A stretch of 52,568 nt of DNA, taken from NCBI GenBank assembly GCA_036374175.1, contig DASUUH010000067.1, forward strand, positions 1 to 52,568, given 5' to 3'. Source of the DNA: JASLBX01 sp036374175 (lineage in GTDB: Bacteria; Actinomycetota; Actinomycetes; Jiangellales; Jiangellaceae). The notes beneath the pieces were generated by a model. It had not been told where the DNA came from. It was given only the letters and a program-made list of their open reading frames with translations, and did not search any database. Below are positions 1 to 8,075 of the stretch, one piece after another (position 1 is the stretch's first letter; each line of letters opens with the position of its first letter). Both the position numbers and the translations under genes were made by a program.

Positions 1-1
1 T

Positions 2-259
2 GTCATCGTGGCGACCGTCAAGGACGCCATCCCTGGTGGCAGCGCCAAGAAGGGCGAGGTCGTCAAGGCCGTCATCGTGCGGACCGCCAAGGAGCGGCGC
101 CGCCCGGACGGCTCCTACATCAAGTTCGACGAGAACGCCGCTGTGCTGCTCAAGGACGACGGCGACCCGCGGGGAACCCGCATCTTCAGCCCGGTCGGCC
201 GCGAGCTGCGCGACAAGAGGTTCATGCGCATCATCTCGCTTGCTCCGGAGGTGCTGTAA
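2..259 (+). CDS. rplN: Ribosomal protein uL14 (C-terminal part)
   Basis: Large-subunit protein uL14, which binds 23S rRNA near the intersubunit face. The reading frame is already open at the left edge, so the N-terminus lies outside the window; about 85 residues are visible. The stretch with DAIPGG, KERRRPDGSYIKFDENAAV and GTRIFSPVGREL, ending in ISLAPEVL, is the canonical uL14 C-terminal half. The stop codon is followed after 3 bases by rplX, as in the usual S10/spc order. Nothing odd apart from the edge truncation. Confidence 0.97.
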   Translation, partial: VIVATVKDAIPGGSAKKGEVVKAVIVRTAKERRRPDGSYIKFDENAAVLLKDDGDPRGTRIFSPVGRELRDKRFMRIISLAPEVL

Positions 260-262
260 GCC

Positions 263-586
263 ATGCGTATTAAGAAGGGCGACACCGTGGTGGTCGTCGC
301 CGGCAAGGACAAGGGTGTGGTCGGCAAGGTGATCGCGGCCTACCCCAGGCAGGACAAGGTGCTGGTCGAGGGGGTCAACCGGATCACCAAGCACACCAAG
401 CCGGTTCAGACCGCCCGTGGCTCCCAAGCCGGCGGGATCGTGCACCAGGAAGCGCCGATCCACGTCAGCAACGTGATGTTGGCGGTCGAGGTCGACGGCA
501 AGACGGTCGGCACCCGGGTCGGGTACCGCAGCGACGACGACGGCAACAAGGTCCGGTTCGCCAAGCGCACCGGTAAGGACATCTGA
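263..586 (+). CDS. rplX: Ribosomal protein uL24
   Basis: Large-subunit assembly protein uL24, 107 residues. It starts MRIKKGDTVVVVAGKDKG, the KOW motif that contacts 23S rRNA early in 50S assembly, and continues with the IHVSNVML block typical of the family. The ATG lies 3 bases after rplN, and its stop shares a base with the next start (TGATG at 584-588), indicating translational coupling to rplE. Length is normal for actinobacteria. Confidence 0.97.
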   Translation: MRIKKGDTVVVVAGKDKGVVGKVIAAYPRQDKVLVEGVNRITKHTKPVQTARGSQAGGIVHQEAPIHVSNVMLAVEVDGKTVGTRVGYRSDDDGNKVRFAKRTGKDI

Positions 587-1155
587 TGAGCACAGCAACT
601 GAGACGACGATGCCGCCGAGGCTCAAGAAGCGCTACCGCGAGGAGATCATCCCCGCGCTGCGCAACGAGTTCGGATGGGCCAACATCATGCAGGTGCCTA
701 CGGTCACGAAAGTCGTGGTCAACATGGGTGTCGGTGATGCAGCCCGCGACGCGAAGCTCATCGAGGGCGCCGTTCGCGATCTCGCGGTGATCACCGGCCA
801 GAAGCCGGCCGTCACCAAGGCGCGCAAGTCCATCGCGCAGTTCAAGCTGCGTGAGGGCATGCCGATCGGGGCGCACGTAACGCTCCGCGGCGACCGGATG
901 TGGGAGTTCCTCGACCGGTTGACGGCCATCGCGCTGCCCCGGATTCGTGACTTCCGTGGCCTGTCGCCGAAGCAGTTCGACGGCAAGGGCAACTACACGT
1001 TCGGCCTCAACGAGCAGTCGATGTTCCACGAGATCGACCAGGACAAGATCGACCGGGTCCGTGGCATGGACATCACGGTCGTGACGACGGCCAGCAACGA
1101 CGACGAGGGCCGGGCGCTGCTCAAGCACCTGGGCTTCCCGTTCAAGGAGCAGTGA
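586..1155 (+). CDS. rplE: Ribosomal protein uL5
   Basis: Large-subunit protein uL5, which binds 5S rRNA and the P-site tRNA region. 189 residues, full length. Recognisable blocks are VVVNMGVGDA near residue 45, ITGQKPAVTKARKSIAQFKLR near 75, and FDGKGNYTFGLNEQ near 130. The ATG overlaps the rplX stop by one base. A 107-base gap to rpsN follows. It is purine-rich and holds a short GAGCGAGCGAG run but no gene I can support. Confidence 0.97.
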   Translation: MSTATETTMPPRLKKRYREEIIPALRNEFGWANIMQVPTVTKVVVNMGVGDAARDAKLIEGAVRDLAVITGQKPAVTKARKSIAQFKLREGMPIGAHVTLRGDRMWEFLDRLTAIALPRIRDFRGLSPKQFDGKGNYTFGLNEQSMFHEIDQDKIDRVRGMDITVVTTASNDDEGRALLKHLGFPFKEQ

Positions 1156-1262
1156 CGAGGTGAGCGAGCGGAGTGGCCAGCGGCAGTTTCACGAGAGCAG
1201 CCGACCATTTGTCCCTGGAGCGAGCGAGCCGAGAAACGCGACCGAAATGATGGAGAACTGAC

Positions 1263-1448
1263 GTGGCGAAGAAGGCTCTGATCCACAAGCAGAAGCAGAA
1301 GCCGAAGTTCGCGGTTCGCGCCTACACGCGGTGCCAGCGGTGCGGGCGTCCGCACTCGGTGTACCGAAAGTTCGGCCTGTGCCGAATCTGCCTGCGGGAG
1401 ATGGCGCACCGCGGCGAACTGCCCGGCGTGACCAAATCCAGCTGGTGA
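1263..1448 (+). CDS. rpsN: Ribosomal protein uS14, zinc-binding short type
   Basis: Small-subunit protein uS14 of the 61-residue zinc-ribbon type. Cys24, Cys27, Cys40 and Cys43 form two CxxC pairs (CQRC and CRIC), so this is the C+ form; actinobacteria may carry a second, zinc-free C- paralogue elsewhere that replaces it under zinc limitation. GTG start chosen because TGGAG lies 8 bases upstream and the family starts MAKKAL. Located between rplE and rpsH as in the standard spc order. Confidence 0.96.
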   Translation: MAKKALIHKQKQKPKFAVRAYTRCQRCGRPHSVYRKFGLCRICLREMAHRGELPGVTKSSW

Positions 1449-1513
1449 CAACCCCGATCGCCGCAGGTCCGGAAACAACCGGAAACCGCGGCGGGAAAGC
1501 GGCTACCTAACCC

Positions 1514-1918
1514 ATGACCATGACCGACCCGATCGCAGACATGCTGACTCGTCTGCGCAACGCGAACTCGGCGTACCACGACACCGTGGTGATGCCGCAC
1601 AGCAAGATCAAGACGCATATCGCGGAGATCCTCAAGCAAGAGGGCTACATCGCGGACTGGACCGTTCAGGACACCGAGGACACCGTAGGCAAGACCTTGG
1701 TGCTGACGCTGAAGTACGGCCCAAGCCGCGAGCGCTCCATTGCCGGCCTTCGCCGGGTGAGCAAGCCTGGGCTGCGGGTCTACGCGAAGGCCACCAACAT
1801 GCCGAAGGTGCTCGGCGGGCTCGGTGTGGCGATCATCTCCACGTCGCACGGCCTGCTGACCGACAAGGCTGCGACCAAGCAGGGTGTGGGCGGGGAAGTC
1901 CTCGCCTACGTCTGGTGA
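1514..1918 (+). CDS. rpsH: Ribosomal protein uS8
   Basis: Small-subunit protein uS8, which binds the central domain of 16S rRNA and in enterobacteria represses spc operon translation. 134 residues. It starts MTMTDPIADMLTRLRNANSA, the family's conserved N-terminus, and ends with ISTSHGLLTDKAAT and GGEVLAYVW, also canonical. I see no clear Shine-Dalgarno in the 15 bases before the ATG (GGCTACCTAACCC), unlike its neighbours. Initiation may be weak or leaderless-like here, or may depend on coupling. Confidence 0.97.
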   Translation: MTMTDPIADMLTRLRNANSAYHDTVVMPHSKIKTHIAEILKQEGYIADWTVQDTEDTVGKTLVLTLKYGPSRERSIAGLRRVSKPGLRVYAKATNMPKVLGGLGVAIISTSHGLLTDKAATKQGVGGEVLAYVW

Positions 1919-1935
1919 CGGAAGGAGAACGAAGT

Positions 1936-2475
1936 ATGTCGCGCATCGGCAAGCTCCCGATCCCCGTCCCCAGTGGTGTCGAGGTCAACATCGAGGGCTC
2001 GACGGTCACCGTCAAGGGGCCGAAGGGCGAGCTCTTTCACACGCTGCCGGAGTCGATCGGCCTCGAACGTAACGATGACGGTTCGTTGCAGGTCACTCGC
2101 CCCAACGACGAGCGAGAGAGCCGGGCACTGCACGGGTTGTCGCGCACGCTCGTCGCGAACATGGTCACAGGCGTGACCCAGGGCTACGAGAAGAAGCTCG
2201 AGATCGTCGGCGTCGGTTACCGGGTTCAGGCGAGGGGTTCGAACCTGGAGTTCGCGCTCGGGTTCAGCCACCCAGTGGTGATCGTGCCGCCGGACGGCAT
2301 CAGCTTTGCGGTCGAGTCGCCGACGAAGTTCGCGGTGTCGGGAATCGACAAGCAGAAGGTCGGCGAGGTGGCGGCGAACATCCGGAAGCTGCGCAAGCCC
2401 GAGCCGTACAAGGGCAAGGGCATCCGCTACGCGGGCGAGCAGGTCCGGCGCAAGGTCGGAAAGGCTGGTAAGTAA
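1936..2475 (+). CDS. rplF: Ribosomal protein uL6
   Basis: Large-subunit protein uL6, located near the sarcin-ricin loop where elongation factors bind. 179 residues. The ATG at 1936 is preferred over an upstream in-frame GTG at 1915 because GAAGGAG at 1921-1927 is well spaced and the protein then starts MSRIGKLPIPVPSGV, as in other bacteria. The C-terminal signature region with RKPEPYKGKGIRYAGE is present. It is followed by rplR after 3 bases. Confidence 0.97.
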   Translation: MSRIGKLPIPVPSGVEVNIEGSTVTVKGPKGELFHTLPESIGLERNDDGSLQVTRPNDERESRALHGLSRTLVANMVTGVTQGYEKKLEIVGVGYRVQARGSNLEFALGFSHPVVIVPPDGISFAVESPTKFAVSGIDKQKVGEVAANIRKLRKPEPYKGKGIRYAGEQVRRKVGKAGK

Positions 2476-2478
2476 GAC

Positions 2479-2862
2479 ATGGGCATCGCGATTAACACGC
2501 GGCGCGGCCAGGGCGGCAAGGCCGGCGCCCGCGGTCGCCGGCACCTGCGGGTCCGCAAGAAGGTCTCCGGGACGGCCGACCGGCCGCGCCTGGTAGTCAC
2601 CCGGTCGCTGCGCCACATGGTGGCCCAGGTGGTGGACGACACCACAGGTCGCACGCTGGTATCTGCCTCCAGCATGGAGGCGGCGCTGCGCGGTGCCGAG
2701 GGAGACAAGACGGCCAAGGCGCGCAAGGTCGGCGAGCTGATCGCCGAGCGGGCCAAAAAAATCGGAGTCGAGTCAGTCGTCTTTGATCGCGCGGGCAACC
2801 GCTACCACGGCCGAGTTGCCGCAGTAGCCGACGGTGCCCGTGAGGGCGGCCTGACGGTCTGA
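2479..2862 (+). CDS. rplR: Ribosomal protein uL18
   Basis: Large-subunit protein uL18, a 5S rRNA binder of the central protuberance. 127 residues. Conserved features are RPRLVVTRSLRHMVAQVVDD near residue 35 and the C-terminal FDRAGNRYHGRVAAVADGAR. The start is 3 bases after the rplF stop, so its ribosome-binding site lies inside the rplF 3' end. Normal length for actinobacteria. Confidence 0.97.
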   Translation: MGIAINTRRGQGGKAGARGRRHLRVRKKVSGTADRPRLVVTRSLRHMVAQVVDDTTGRTLVSASSMEAALRGAEGDKTAKARKVGELIAERAKKIGVESVVFDRAGNRYHGRVAAVADGAREGGLTV

Positions 2863-2890
2863 CGTACGAGTACGCGAGAGAGAGGGAATC

Positions 2891-3490
2891 ATGGCTGGAC
2901 CACAGCGCCGCGGTGGCGGTGCCGGTGGCGAGCGCCGCGACCGCCGCGACAGCCGTCGCGGTGACAGCGCGGAGAAGACCGCGTACATCGAGCGCGTCGT
3001 CGCCATCAACCGGGTCGCCAAGGTCGTCCAAGGTGGACGTCGTTTCAGCTTCACCGCCCTAGTCGTCGTTGGTGACGGTGACGGCACGGTCGGTGTGGGT
3101 TACGGCAAGGCCAAGGAGGTGCCCGCGGCGATCGCCAAGGGCGTCGAGGAAGCCAAGAAGAAGTTCTTCAAGGTGCCGCGCATCGGTGGCACGATCCCGC
3201 ACCCCGTTCAGGGTGAAAAGGCTGCGGGCGTCGTGTTGCTCCGCCCGGCCTCGCCCGGTACCGGTGTCATCGCCGGCGGCCCGGTGCGCGCCGTCCTGGA
3301 GTGCGCGGGCATCCATGACGTGCTGAGCAAGTCGCTCGGCTCGTCGAATGCGATCAACATCGTGCACGCAACGGTCGAGGCCCTCAGGAGCCTCGAGCGT
3401 CCGGAGCAGGTGGCGGCTCGTCGCGGTCTGCCGCTTGAGGACGTGGCACCGGCTGCGCTGCTGCGGGCCCGAGTGGAGTCCGGCGCATGA
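2891..3490 (+). CDS. rpsE: Ribosomal protein uS5
   Basis: Small-subunit protein uS5, acting in decoding fidelity and mRNA unwinding at the entry channel. 199 residues, with an Arg/Gly-rich N-terminal extension of about 35 residues (GGGAGGERRDRRDSRRGD), common in actinobacteria, before the S5 domain (VVAINRVAKVVQGGRRFSF; VGVGYGKAKEVPAAIAKG). A GAGAGAGGG stretch precedes the ATG. The stop overlaps the rpmD start by 4 bases (ATGA). Confidence 0.97.
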   Translation: MAGPQRRGGGAGGERRDRRDSRRGDSAEKTAYIERVVAINRVAKVVQGGRRFSFTALVVVGDGDGTVGVGYGKAKEVPAAIAKGVEEAKKKFFKVPRIGGTIPHPVQGEKAAGVVLLRPASPGTGVIAGGPVRAVLECAGIHDVLSKSLGSSNAINIVHATVEALRSLERPEQVAARRGLPLEDVAPAALLRARVESGA

Positions 3491-3693
3491 GCCCGGCGAA
3501 GCAGAAGAAGGCGGGCCAGATCAAGGTTCGCCAGGTCAAGAGCGGTATCGGCGGCACTTCCACCCAGCGCGACACTCTGCGGTCGTTGGGGCTCAAGCGC
3601 ATCGGCGACGAGGTCGTCAAGGAGGACCGTCCCGAGATCCGCGGCATGGTCAGGGCAGTGACCCACCTGGTCGCTGTCGAGGAGGTCGAATAA
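3487..3693 (+). CDS. rpmD: Ribosomal protein uL30
   Basis: Large-subunit protein uL30, 68 residues. The core IKVRQVKSGIGGTSTQRDTL followed by LRSLGLKRIGDEVVKED is the L30 fold signature. It starts within the rpsE stop codon region (ATGA overlap) and is followed by rplO after 2 bases, so the three genes are translationally coupled. Slightly longer than the roughly 60-residue E. coli protein because of a short C-terminal acidic tail. Confidence 0.96.
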   Translation: MSPAKQKKAGQIKVRQVKSGIGGTSTQRDTLRSLGLKRIGDEVVKEDRPEIRGMVRAVTHLVAVEEVE

Positions 3694-3695
3694 GC

Positions 3696-4148
3696 ATGGG
3701 TGACGCACCACTCAAGCCGCACCACCTGCGTCCCGCGCCCGGCGCGAAGACCCCGAAGACGAGGGTCGGCAGGGGCGAGGCCGGTGCCCGCGGCAAAACC
3801 GCCGGTCGGGGAATGAAGGGCAGCAAGGCCCGCAATCAGATTCCCGCCAGCTTCGAGGGCGGCCAGATGCCGGTGCACATGCGCCTGCCCAAGCTGAAGG
3901 GCTTCAAGAACCCGTTCCGCGTCGAGTACCAGGTCGTGAACCTGGACCGGCTGGCCGGCTTGTATCCGGACGGTGGCGAGGTAACGGTTGATGACCTGGT
4001 AGCCAAGGGCGCGGTTCGCTCGGGCGCCCCGGTCAAGGTGTTGGGTTCCGGCGAGATTTCGGTCGCCGTGCAGGTGAAGGCGCACGCTTTCTCCAGCTCG
4101 GCCAAGGAGAAGATCGTCGCGGCCGGCGGCTCTGCCACCGAGCTGTAG
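3696..4148 (+). CDS. rplO: Ribosomal protein uL15
   Basis: Large-subunit protein uL15, 150 residues. The Gly/Arg-rich N-terminus (TRVGRGEAGARGKTAGRGMK) and the block with GFKNPFRVEYQVVNLDRL are family signatures. The ATG at 3696 is chosen because it lies 2 bases after rpmD and gives MGDAPLKPHHLRPAPGAK, the usual actinobacterial N-terminus; longer in-frame extensions would run through rpmD. It is the last gene before a 246-base gap that starts with a large hairpin, so part of the transcription may end here. Confidence 0.97.
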   Translation: MGDAPLKPHHLRPAPGAKTPKTRVGRGEAGARGKTAGRGMKGSKARNQIPASFEGGQMPVHMRLPKLKGFKNPFRVEYQVVNLDRLAGLYPDGGEVTVDDLVAKGAVRSGAPVKVLGSGEISVAVQVKAHAFSSSAKEKIVAAGGSATEL

Positions 4149-4159
4149 CCATGCCAGAT

Positions 4160-4253
4160 GTCGTTCGATCACGTTCGGCAGGCGGCGCGACCTACCTACA
4201 GGCATGCAGACCTGTAGCTACGTCGGTACGACTGCCGAACGTGATCGAACGAC
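4160..4253. repeat. 94-bp palindromic element, copy 1 (E1)
   Basis: Inverted repeat starting 12 bases after the rplO stop. The outer arms 4160-4181 and 4232-4253 are perfectly complementary over 22 bases and contain GATCACGTTCGGCAG. An inner imperfect stem (CGACCTACCTACAGG against the complement of CCTGTAGCTACGTCG) continues toward a small loop around 4203-4207. There is no T-run after either arm. Its 90-base core is about 88% identical to the element at 14689-14784. It may be a rho-independent 3'-end hairpin without a U-tract, a REP-like repeat, or both. Confidence 0.9.
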
Positions 4254-4394
4254 AGCAGTGGTTGAAACGGGCGGGGGATGTGTTTCGTTGTACTCCGTGA
4301 GGGACTGTTATCGTCGGGGCGTCGCGACCGAGTCCGGTCACGACGTAAGTATCACCGCGCTGACGCTTAGCCAGGCGCGCAGGAGGCCGTAGAA
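4254..4394 (+). promoter_or_regulatory. secY leader region
   Basis: About 140 bases between the palindrome and secY. I see no gene. A possible promoter is TTGTAC (4288-4293) with TATCGT (4309-4314), but the 15-base spacing is short, so this is weak. AGGAGG at 4380-4385, about 9 bases before the GTG, is a strong Shine-Dalgarno and fixes the secY start. The position behind a terminator-like hairpin suggests that secY-adk-map has its own promoter. Confidence 0.4.
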
Positions 4395-5681
4395 GTGCTC
4401 ACCCCGTTCATTCAGGCGTTCAAGACGCCTGACCTGCGACGGAAGATCCTTTTCACGCTCGCCATTCTGGTCGTGTTCCGGTTCGGATCCCAGCTGCCGA
4501 CGCCGGGCGTGGACGTCGAGGCCGTGAGCTTGCAGCTCGAGAATGTCCAGAGCAGCGGCGTGTACGGCATGCTCAACATGTTCACCGGCGGTGCGCTCCT
4601 ACAGCTAGCGGTCTTCGCCCTCGGCATCATGCCGTACATCACGGCGAGCATCATCATGCAGCTGTTGCGCGTGGTCATCCCGCGCCTGGAAATGCTCCAC
4701 AAGGAGGGGCAAGCCGGGCAGACGAAGATCACTCAGTACACCCGCTACCTCACCATCGGCTTGGCCATCCTGCAGTCGACGACCATCGTGTCGATGGCCC
4801 GCACCGGTGCGCTTCTCGGCGTAGAGACATCGCTGCTGGTCGACGACGACGTGTCGACGATCCTCATCATGGTGATCACGATGACCGCCGGCACCGCTGT
4901 GATCATGTGGCTCGGTGAGCTCATCACCGAACGCGGGGTCGGCAACGGCATGTCGCTGCTCATCTTCACCCAGATCATCGCCACCTTCCCGGCTTCGCTT
5001 TGGCGAATCCAGCAGCAGCAAGGTTGGACCACGTTCACCATCGTTGCCGTGATCGGGCTCGTCGTTGTGGTGCTCGTGGTATTCGTCGAGATGTCGCAGC
5101 GGCGGATTCCCGTCCAGTACGCCAAGCGGATGGTCGGCCGCCGGATGTACGGCGGGTCGTCGACCTACATCCCACTGAAGATCAACCAGGCAGGTGTCAT
5201 TCCGGTGATCTTCGCGTCCTCGTTGCTGTATGTGCCATTGCTGGCCAGCCAGTTCAACCAGACCGCCGGATGGTCCACGTGGATCCAGCGCTACTTCGTG
5301 ACCGGTAGCCATCCGATCTACATGCTGTCGTTCCTTCTGCTGATCATCTTCTTCACCTTCTTCTACGTCTCGATCACCTTCAACCCCGTCGAGATCGCGG
5401 ACAACATGAAGCGGTACGGAGGGTTCATCCCCGGAATCCGGGCCGGCCGGCCGACGGCCGAGTACCTCAACTACGTGCTCTCCAGGCTCACCTCTGCCGG
5501 GGCCCTCTACCTCGGCGTGGTCGCGATGATTCCGCTCATTGCGGTAGCGCTGGTCAACGCCGATCAGAACTTCCCGTTCGGTGGCACGTCGATCCTGATC
5601 ATGGTCGGTGTCGGACTGAACACCATTCAGCAGATCGAAGGTCAGCTGCAGCAGCGCAACTACGAAGGGTTCCTCCGGTAA
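4395..5681 (+). CDS. secY: Preprotein translocase channel subunit SecY
   Basis: The protein-conducting channel of the Sec translocon in the cytoplasmic membrane, partner of SecE and SecG and of the SecA motor. 428 residues, normal length, with about ten hydrophobic segments. Recognisable blocks are the plug region near GVYGMLNMFTGGAL, the GIMPYITASIIMQLL segment, the cytosolic loop with RRIPVQYAKR, and the C-terminal ADNMKRYGGFIPGIRAG. GTG start with AGGAGG upstream. The stop TAA shares its last base with the adk ATG (TAATG). Confidence 0.97.
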   Translation: MLTPFIQAFKTPDLRRKILFTLAILVVFRFGSQLPTPGVDVEAVSLQLENVQSSGVYGMLNMFTGGALLQLAVFALGIMPYITASIIMQLLRVVIPRLEMLHKEGQAGQTKITQYTRYLTIGLAILQSTTIVSMARTGALLGVETSLLVDDDVSTILIMVITMTAGTAVIMWLGELITERGVGNGMSLLIFTQIIATFPASLWRIQQQQGWTTFTIVAVIGLVVVVLVVFVEMSQRRIPVQYAKRMVGRRMYGGSSTYIPLKINQAGVIPVIFASSLLYVPLLASQFNQTAGWSTWIQRYFVTGSHPIYMLSFLLLIIFFTFFYVSITFNPVEIADNMKRYGGFIPGIRAGRPTAEYLNYVLSRLTSAGALYLGVVAMIPLIAVALVNADQNFPFGGTSILIMVGVGLNTIQQIEGQLQQRNYEGFLR

Positions 5682-6253
5682 TGCGGCTGCTGATCATGGG
5701 GCCGCCCGGATCCGGCAAGGGAACCCAGGCGGCGATCGTGGCCAAACGCTTCAACATGCCGGCGATCTCGACCGGTGACATCTTCCGGGCCAACGTCGCC
5801 GAAGGGACGCCGCTCGGCCAGCAAGCGGAGCGGTACATGCAGGCCGGCAAGTATGTGCCGGACGAGCTCACCAACCGGATGGTGCGCGAACGCCTCAACG
5901 AAGCCGGCACGGCCGACGGATTCCTGCTCGACGGGTACCCGCGCACCGTTGCGCAGGTCGAATTCCTCGACTCGGTGCTGGCTGAGCAAGGTGTTGGTCT
6001 CGACCGGGTCATTGAGATGGTCGTGGACGTCGAGGCGGTCGTACAGCGCCTGCTCGCGCGGGCGGGCGATGAAGGCCGCGAGGACGACAGCGAGGATGTC
6101 ATCCGGTACCGGCAGGACCTCTACGCCCAGCAGACTGCGCCACTGACGGCTATCTACCGCGAGCGGGGACTGCTCGTCCAGGTCGACGGTATGGGCACGA
6201 TCGACGAGGTCGCCGACCGGATTGCAGCCGCACTGGGCGCCGACGACGAGTGA
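5681..6253 (+). CDS. adk: Adenylate kinase
   Basis: Catalyses ATP + AMP to 2 ADP in the cytosol. 190 residues. P-loop GPPGSGKGT at residues 7-15, AMP-binding region with TGDIFRANV near 31, and DGYPRT at 84-89. The LID is short and lacks the four-Cys zinc site, as in other actinobacteria, which explains the length (E. coli 214). It overlaps secY by one base and the map GTG by 3 bases. The secY-adk-map order is ancestral in Gram-positives. Confidence 0.96.
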   Translation: MRLLIMGPPGSGKGTQAAIVAKRFNMPAISTGDIFRANVAEGTPLGQQAERYMQAGKYVPDELTNRMVRERLNEAGTADGFLLDGYPRTVAQVEFLDSVLAEQGVGLDRVIEMVVDVEAVVQRLLARAGDEGREDDSEDVIRYRQDLYAQQTAPLTAIYRERGLLVQVDGMGTIDEVADRIAAALGADDE

Positions 6254-7056
6254 TCCAGATCAAGACGCCGGCCGAGGTCGCCAAGATGCGGACGGCCGGT
6301 CTTGTGGTGGCCGAGACGCTTGCCGCGGTGCGGGCGGCGGTAGCGCCGGGCGTGACGCCCCGAGACCTCGACACCTTGGCCGAGACCGAGATCCGGTCCC
6401 GTGGGGGAGTGCCGTCGTTCCTGGGCTACCACGGATTCCCTGCCACGCTGTGCGTATCGGTGAACGATGAGGTCGTGCACGGCATACCGGGAGACCGCCC
6501 GATAAAGACGGGCGATGTGGTGTCGATCGATTGCGGGGCCATCGTCGAGGGCTGGCACGGCGATGCCGCGGTCACCGTGCCGGTGGGTGATGTGCCGCCC
6601 GAGGCCGCTGCCCTGGTGCGCACCGGCGAGGACGCGTTGTGGGCCGGCATCAGTGCGATGCAGGCGGGCGGTCGGCTGCGTGACATCGGCACGGCCGTGG
6701 AGCGACACGTACGCGAGGCGGGTTCATACGGCATTGTTGCGGAGTTCGGTGGGCATGGCATCGGCACCGAGATGCACCAGGACCCGCACGTGCTGAACTA
6801 TCGAACGCGCCAGCGCGGCCCGCGGCTGGTGCCCGGCCTCGTCCTGGCCGTCGAGCCGATGATCAATCTTGGGACGGCGGACACCGTACTGCTCGAGGAC
6901 GGCTGGACGGTGAAGACCGCCGACGGATCGTGGTCGGCGCACTTTGAGCACAGCGTCGCTGTGACGGCCGACGGACCATGGGTGTTGACCGCGCTCGATG
7001 GTGGTGCGGCACGGCTCGCCGAGTTGGGCGTCCCGACCCCCGCCATTGCCACCTGA
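6250..7056 (+). CDS. map: Methionine aminopeptidase, type I
   Basis: Removes the initiator Met from nascent proteins. 268 residues. The metal ligands of the pita-bread fold are visible: Asp94, Asp105, His169 (in GHGIG), Glu202 (AVEPM) and Glu233 (FEHS), plus substrate-binding His77 (VVHGIP). The GTG at 6250 overlaps the adk stop (GTGA). There is no N-terminal zinc-finger extension, so this is the short class Ia form. Actinobacteria often have a second, longer copy elsewhere. Confidence 0.95.
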   Translation: MIQIKTPAEVAKMRTAGLVVAETLAAVRAAVAPGVTPRDLDTLAETEIRSRGGVPSFLGYHGFPATLCVSVNDEVVHGIPGDRPIKTGDVVSIDCGAIVEGWHGDAAVTVPVGDVPPEAAALVRTGEDALWAGISAMQAGGRLRDIGTAVERHVREAGSYGIVAEFGGHGIGTEMHQDPHVLNYRTRQRGPRLVPGLVLAVEPMINLGTADTVLLEDGWTVKTADGSWSAHFEHSVAVTADGPWVLTALDGGAARLAELGVPTPAIAT

Positions 7057-7158
7057 TCGCCGGTTTGTCGCCCGGTCCACGACGTCCGGGGGAGTCAGGG
7101 GTACGTGGGGGAACTCCCTGATGGCATGGCCGGCAACTGGCGAGTAATACTGGAAGGC

Positions 7159-7629
7159 ATGGTCCAGCCGTCTCAAATGCGCGCATCGGACGAAGACCGC
7201 GACCGAATCGCGGGAGTCCTGCGTGACGCCCACGCCGAAGGTCGGCTCACCCAGGACGAGATGGTCGAAAGGTTGGACTCCACCTACACGGCCCGCACGT
7301 ACCAGGAGCTCGACCGGCTCGTATCCGATCTGCCGCTGGCCCGGGCCCAAGGAGCGCTTGCCAGGGCCCGTCAGCAGCCGATCAGCGCGCCGCCCGCACC
7401 GGAGAGCCCCATGCGCCGGAGGGCTCGCCGCGCTGCCCGCGTCTCACTCAACGCCTCCTGGTGGTTCTGGGGTCTCGCGGTGGGCATAAATGTCATCGTG
7501 TGGACGATCCTGAGCATCGCCCAGCAAAGCGCGCAGTACCCGTGGCCGTTGTGGGTCGCCGGCCCGTGGGGAATCGTGCTGCTGTCCGGGGAGCTTGCCT
7601 ACCGCCGGGGTGCCCGGCCGCACCGTTAG
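7159..7629 (+). CDS. DUF1707 SHOCT-like membrane protein
   Basis: 156 residues. The N-terminal DUF1707 domain (MRASDEDRDRIAGVLRDAHA, then AEGRLTQDEMVERLD) is a small SHOCT-like helical module of unknown function, common in actinobacteria. Two hydrophobic segments follow near residues 95-115 and 125-142, separated by a basic stretch (MRRRARRAARV), which gives a membrane-anchored protein. Start choice: the ATG at 7159 has no usable Shine-Dalgarno but has TAATAC at 7145-7150, about 9 bases upstream, so the transcript could be nearly leaderless; 7177 (ATG) and 7105 (GTG) are alternatives. Function unknown. Confidence 0.8.
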   Translation: MVQPSQMRASDEDRDRIAGVLRDAHAEGRLTQDEMVERLDSTYTARTYQELDRLVSDLPLARAQGALARARQQPISAPPAPESPMRRRARRAARVSLNASWWFWGLAVGINVIVWTILSIAQQSAQYPWPLWVAGPWGIVLLSGELAYRRGARPHR

Positions 7630-7638
7630 CTGCCCGGA

Positions 7639-7669
7639 TTGGCCTTCGCCGCCTCGGATGACGTAAACT
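7639..7669 (+). promoter_or_regulatory. Possible promoter of the infA operon
   Basis: TTGGCC (7639-7644) and TAAACT (7664-7669), separated by 19 bases, lie 140 bases before infA in a 180-base gap. Sequence resemblance only; the long leader that follows would be an untranslated region. Confidence 0.35.
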
Positions 7670-7809
7670 GCCATGTCGGCCTGTTGTGGCCGCACTTTCG
7701 CGTGTCCGTACGTCCATCCCTCGACCGCTGGCAGGGTGGCAGGTGTGCGCGAGTGCACGCCCGCAGTACGGCACCGGTAGAACTGTCCGATCAACGAAGT
7801 GCGGAGGCT

Positions 7810-8031
7810 ATGCCGAAGAAGGACGGGGTCATCGAGATCGAGGGCACCGTGGTCGAGGCTCTCCCGAACGCCATGTTTCGGGTCGAGTTGTCCAACGGTC
7901 ACAAGGTGCTCGCCCACATCTCGGGCAAGATGCGCCAGAACTACATCCGAATCCTCCCCGAGGACCGGGTCGTGGTGGAGCTCAGCCCGTACGACCTGAC
8001 CCGCGGTCGGATCGTCTACCGCTACAAGTAA
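7810..8031 (+). CDS. infA: Translation initiation factor IF-1
   Basis: Blocks the ribosomal A site during initiation together with IF-2 and IF-3. 73 residues, a single S1-like OB fold, nearly identical to other actinobacterial IF-1 (MPKKDGVIEIEGTVVEALPN; RVELSNGHKVLAHISGKMR; YDLTRGRIVYRYK). The ATG at 7810 is chosen because GCGGAGG precedes it; the longer upstream frame has no IF-1 homology. Followed by rpmJ, rpsM, rpsK, rpsD and rpoA in the standard order. Confidence 0.98.
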   Translation: MPKKDGVIEIEGTVVEALPNAMFRVELSNGHKVLAHISGKMRQNYIRILPEDRVVVELSPYDLTRGRIVYRYK

Positions 8032-8041
8032 ACGTTCACGC

Positions 8042-8056
8042 GGGGGCTCCGCCCCC
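8042..8056 (+). terminator. GC-rich hairpin between infA and rpmJ
   Basis: GGGGGC-TCC-GCCCCC is a perfect 6-bp stem with a 3-base loop, 10 bases after the infA stop and 20 bases before rpmJ. There is no T-run. It could attenuate, or be an mRNA stability or processing element that separates infA dosage from the ribosomal proteins. Confidence 0.55.
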
Positions 8057-8075
8057 ACGGACCCCCGAGGATCTG

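Noticed and set aside
4204..4392. Open frame of 62 codons between rplO and secY
   Set aside because: It begins inside the palindromic element, and the same peptide start appears in the copy at 14.7 kb because of the shared palindrome; no Shine-Dalgarno and no homology.
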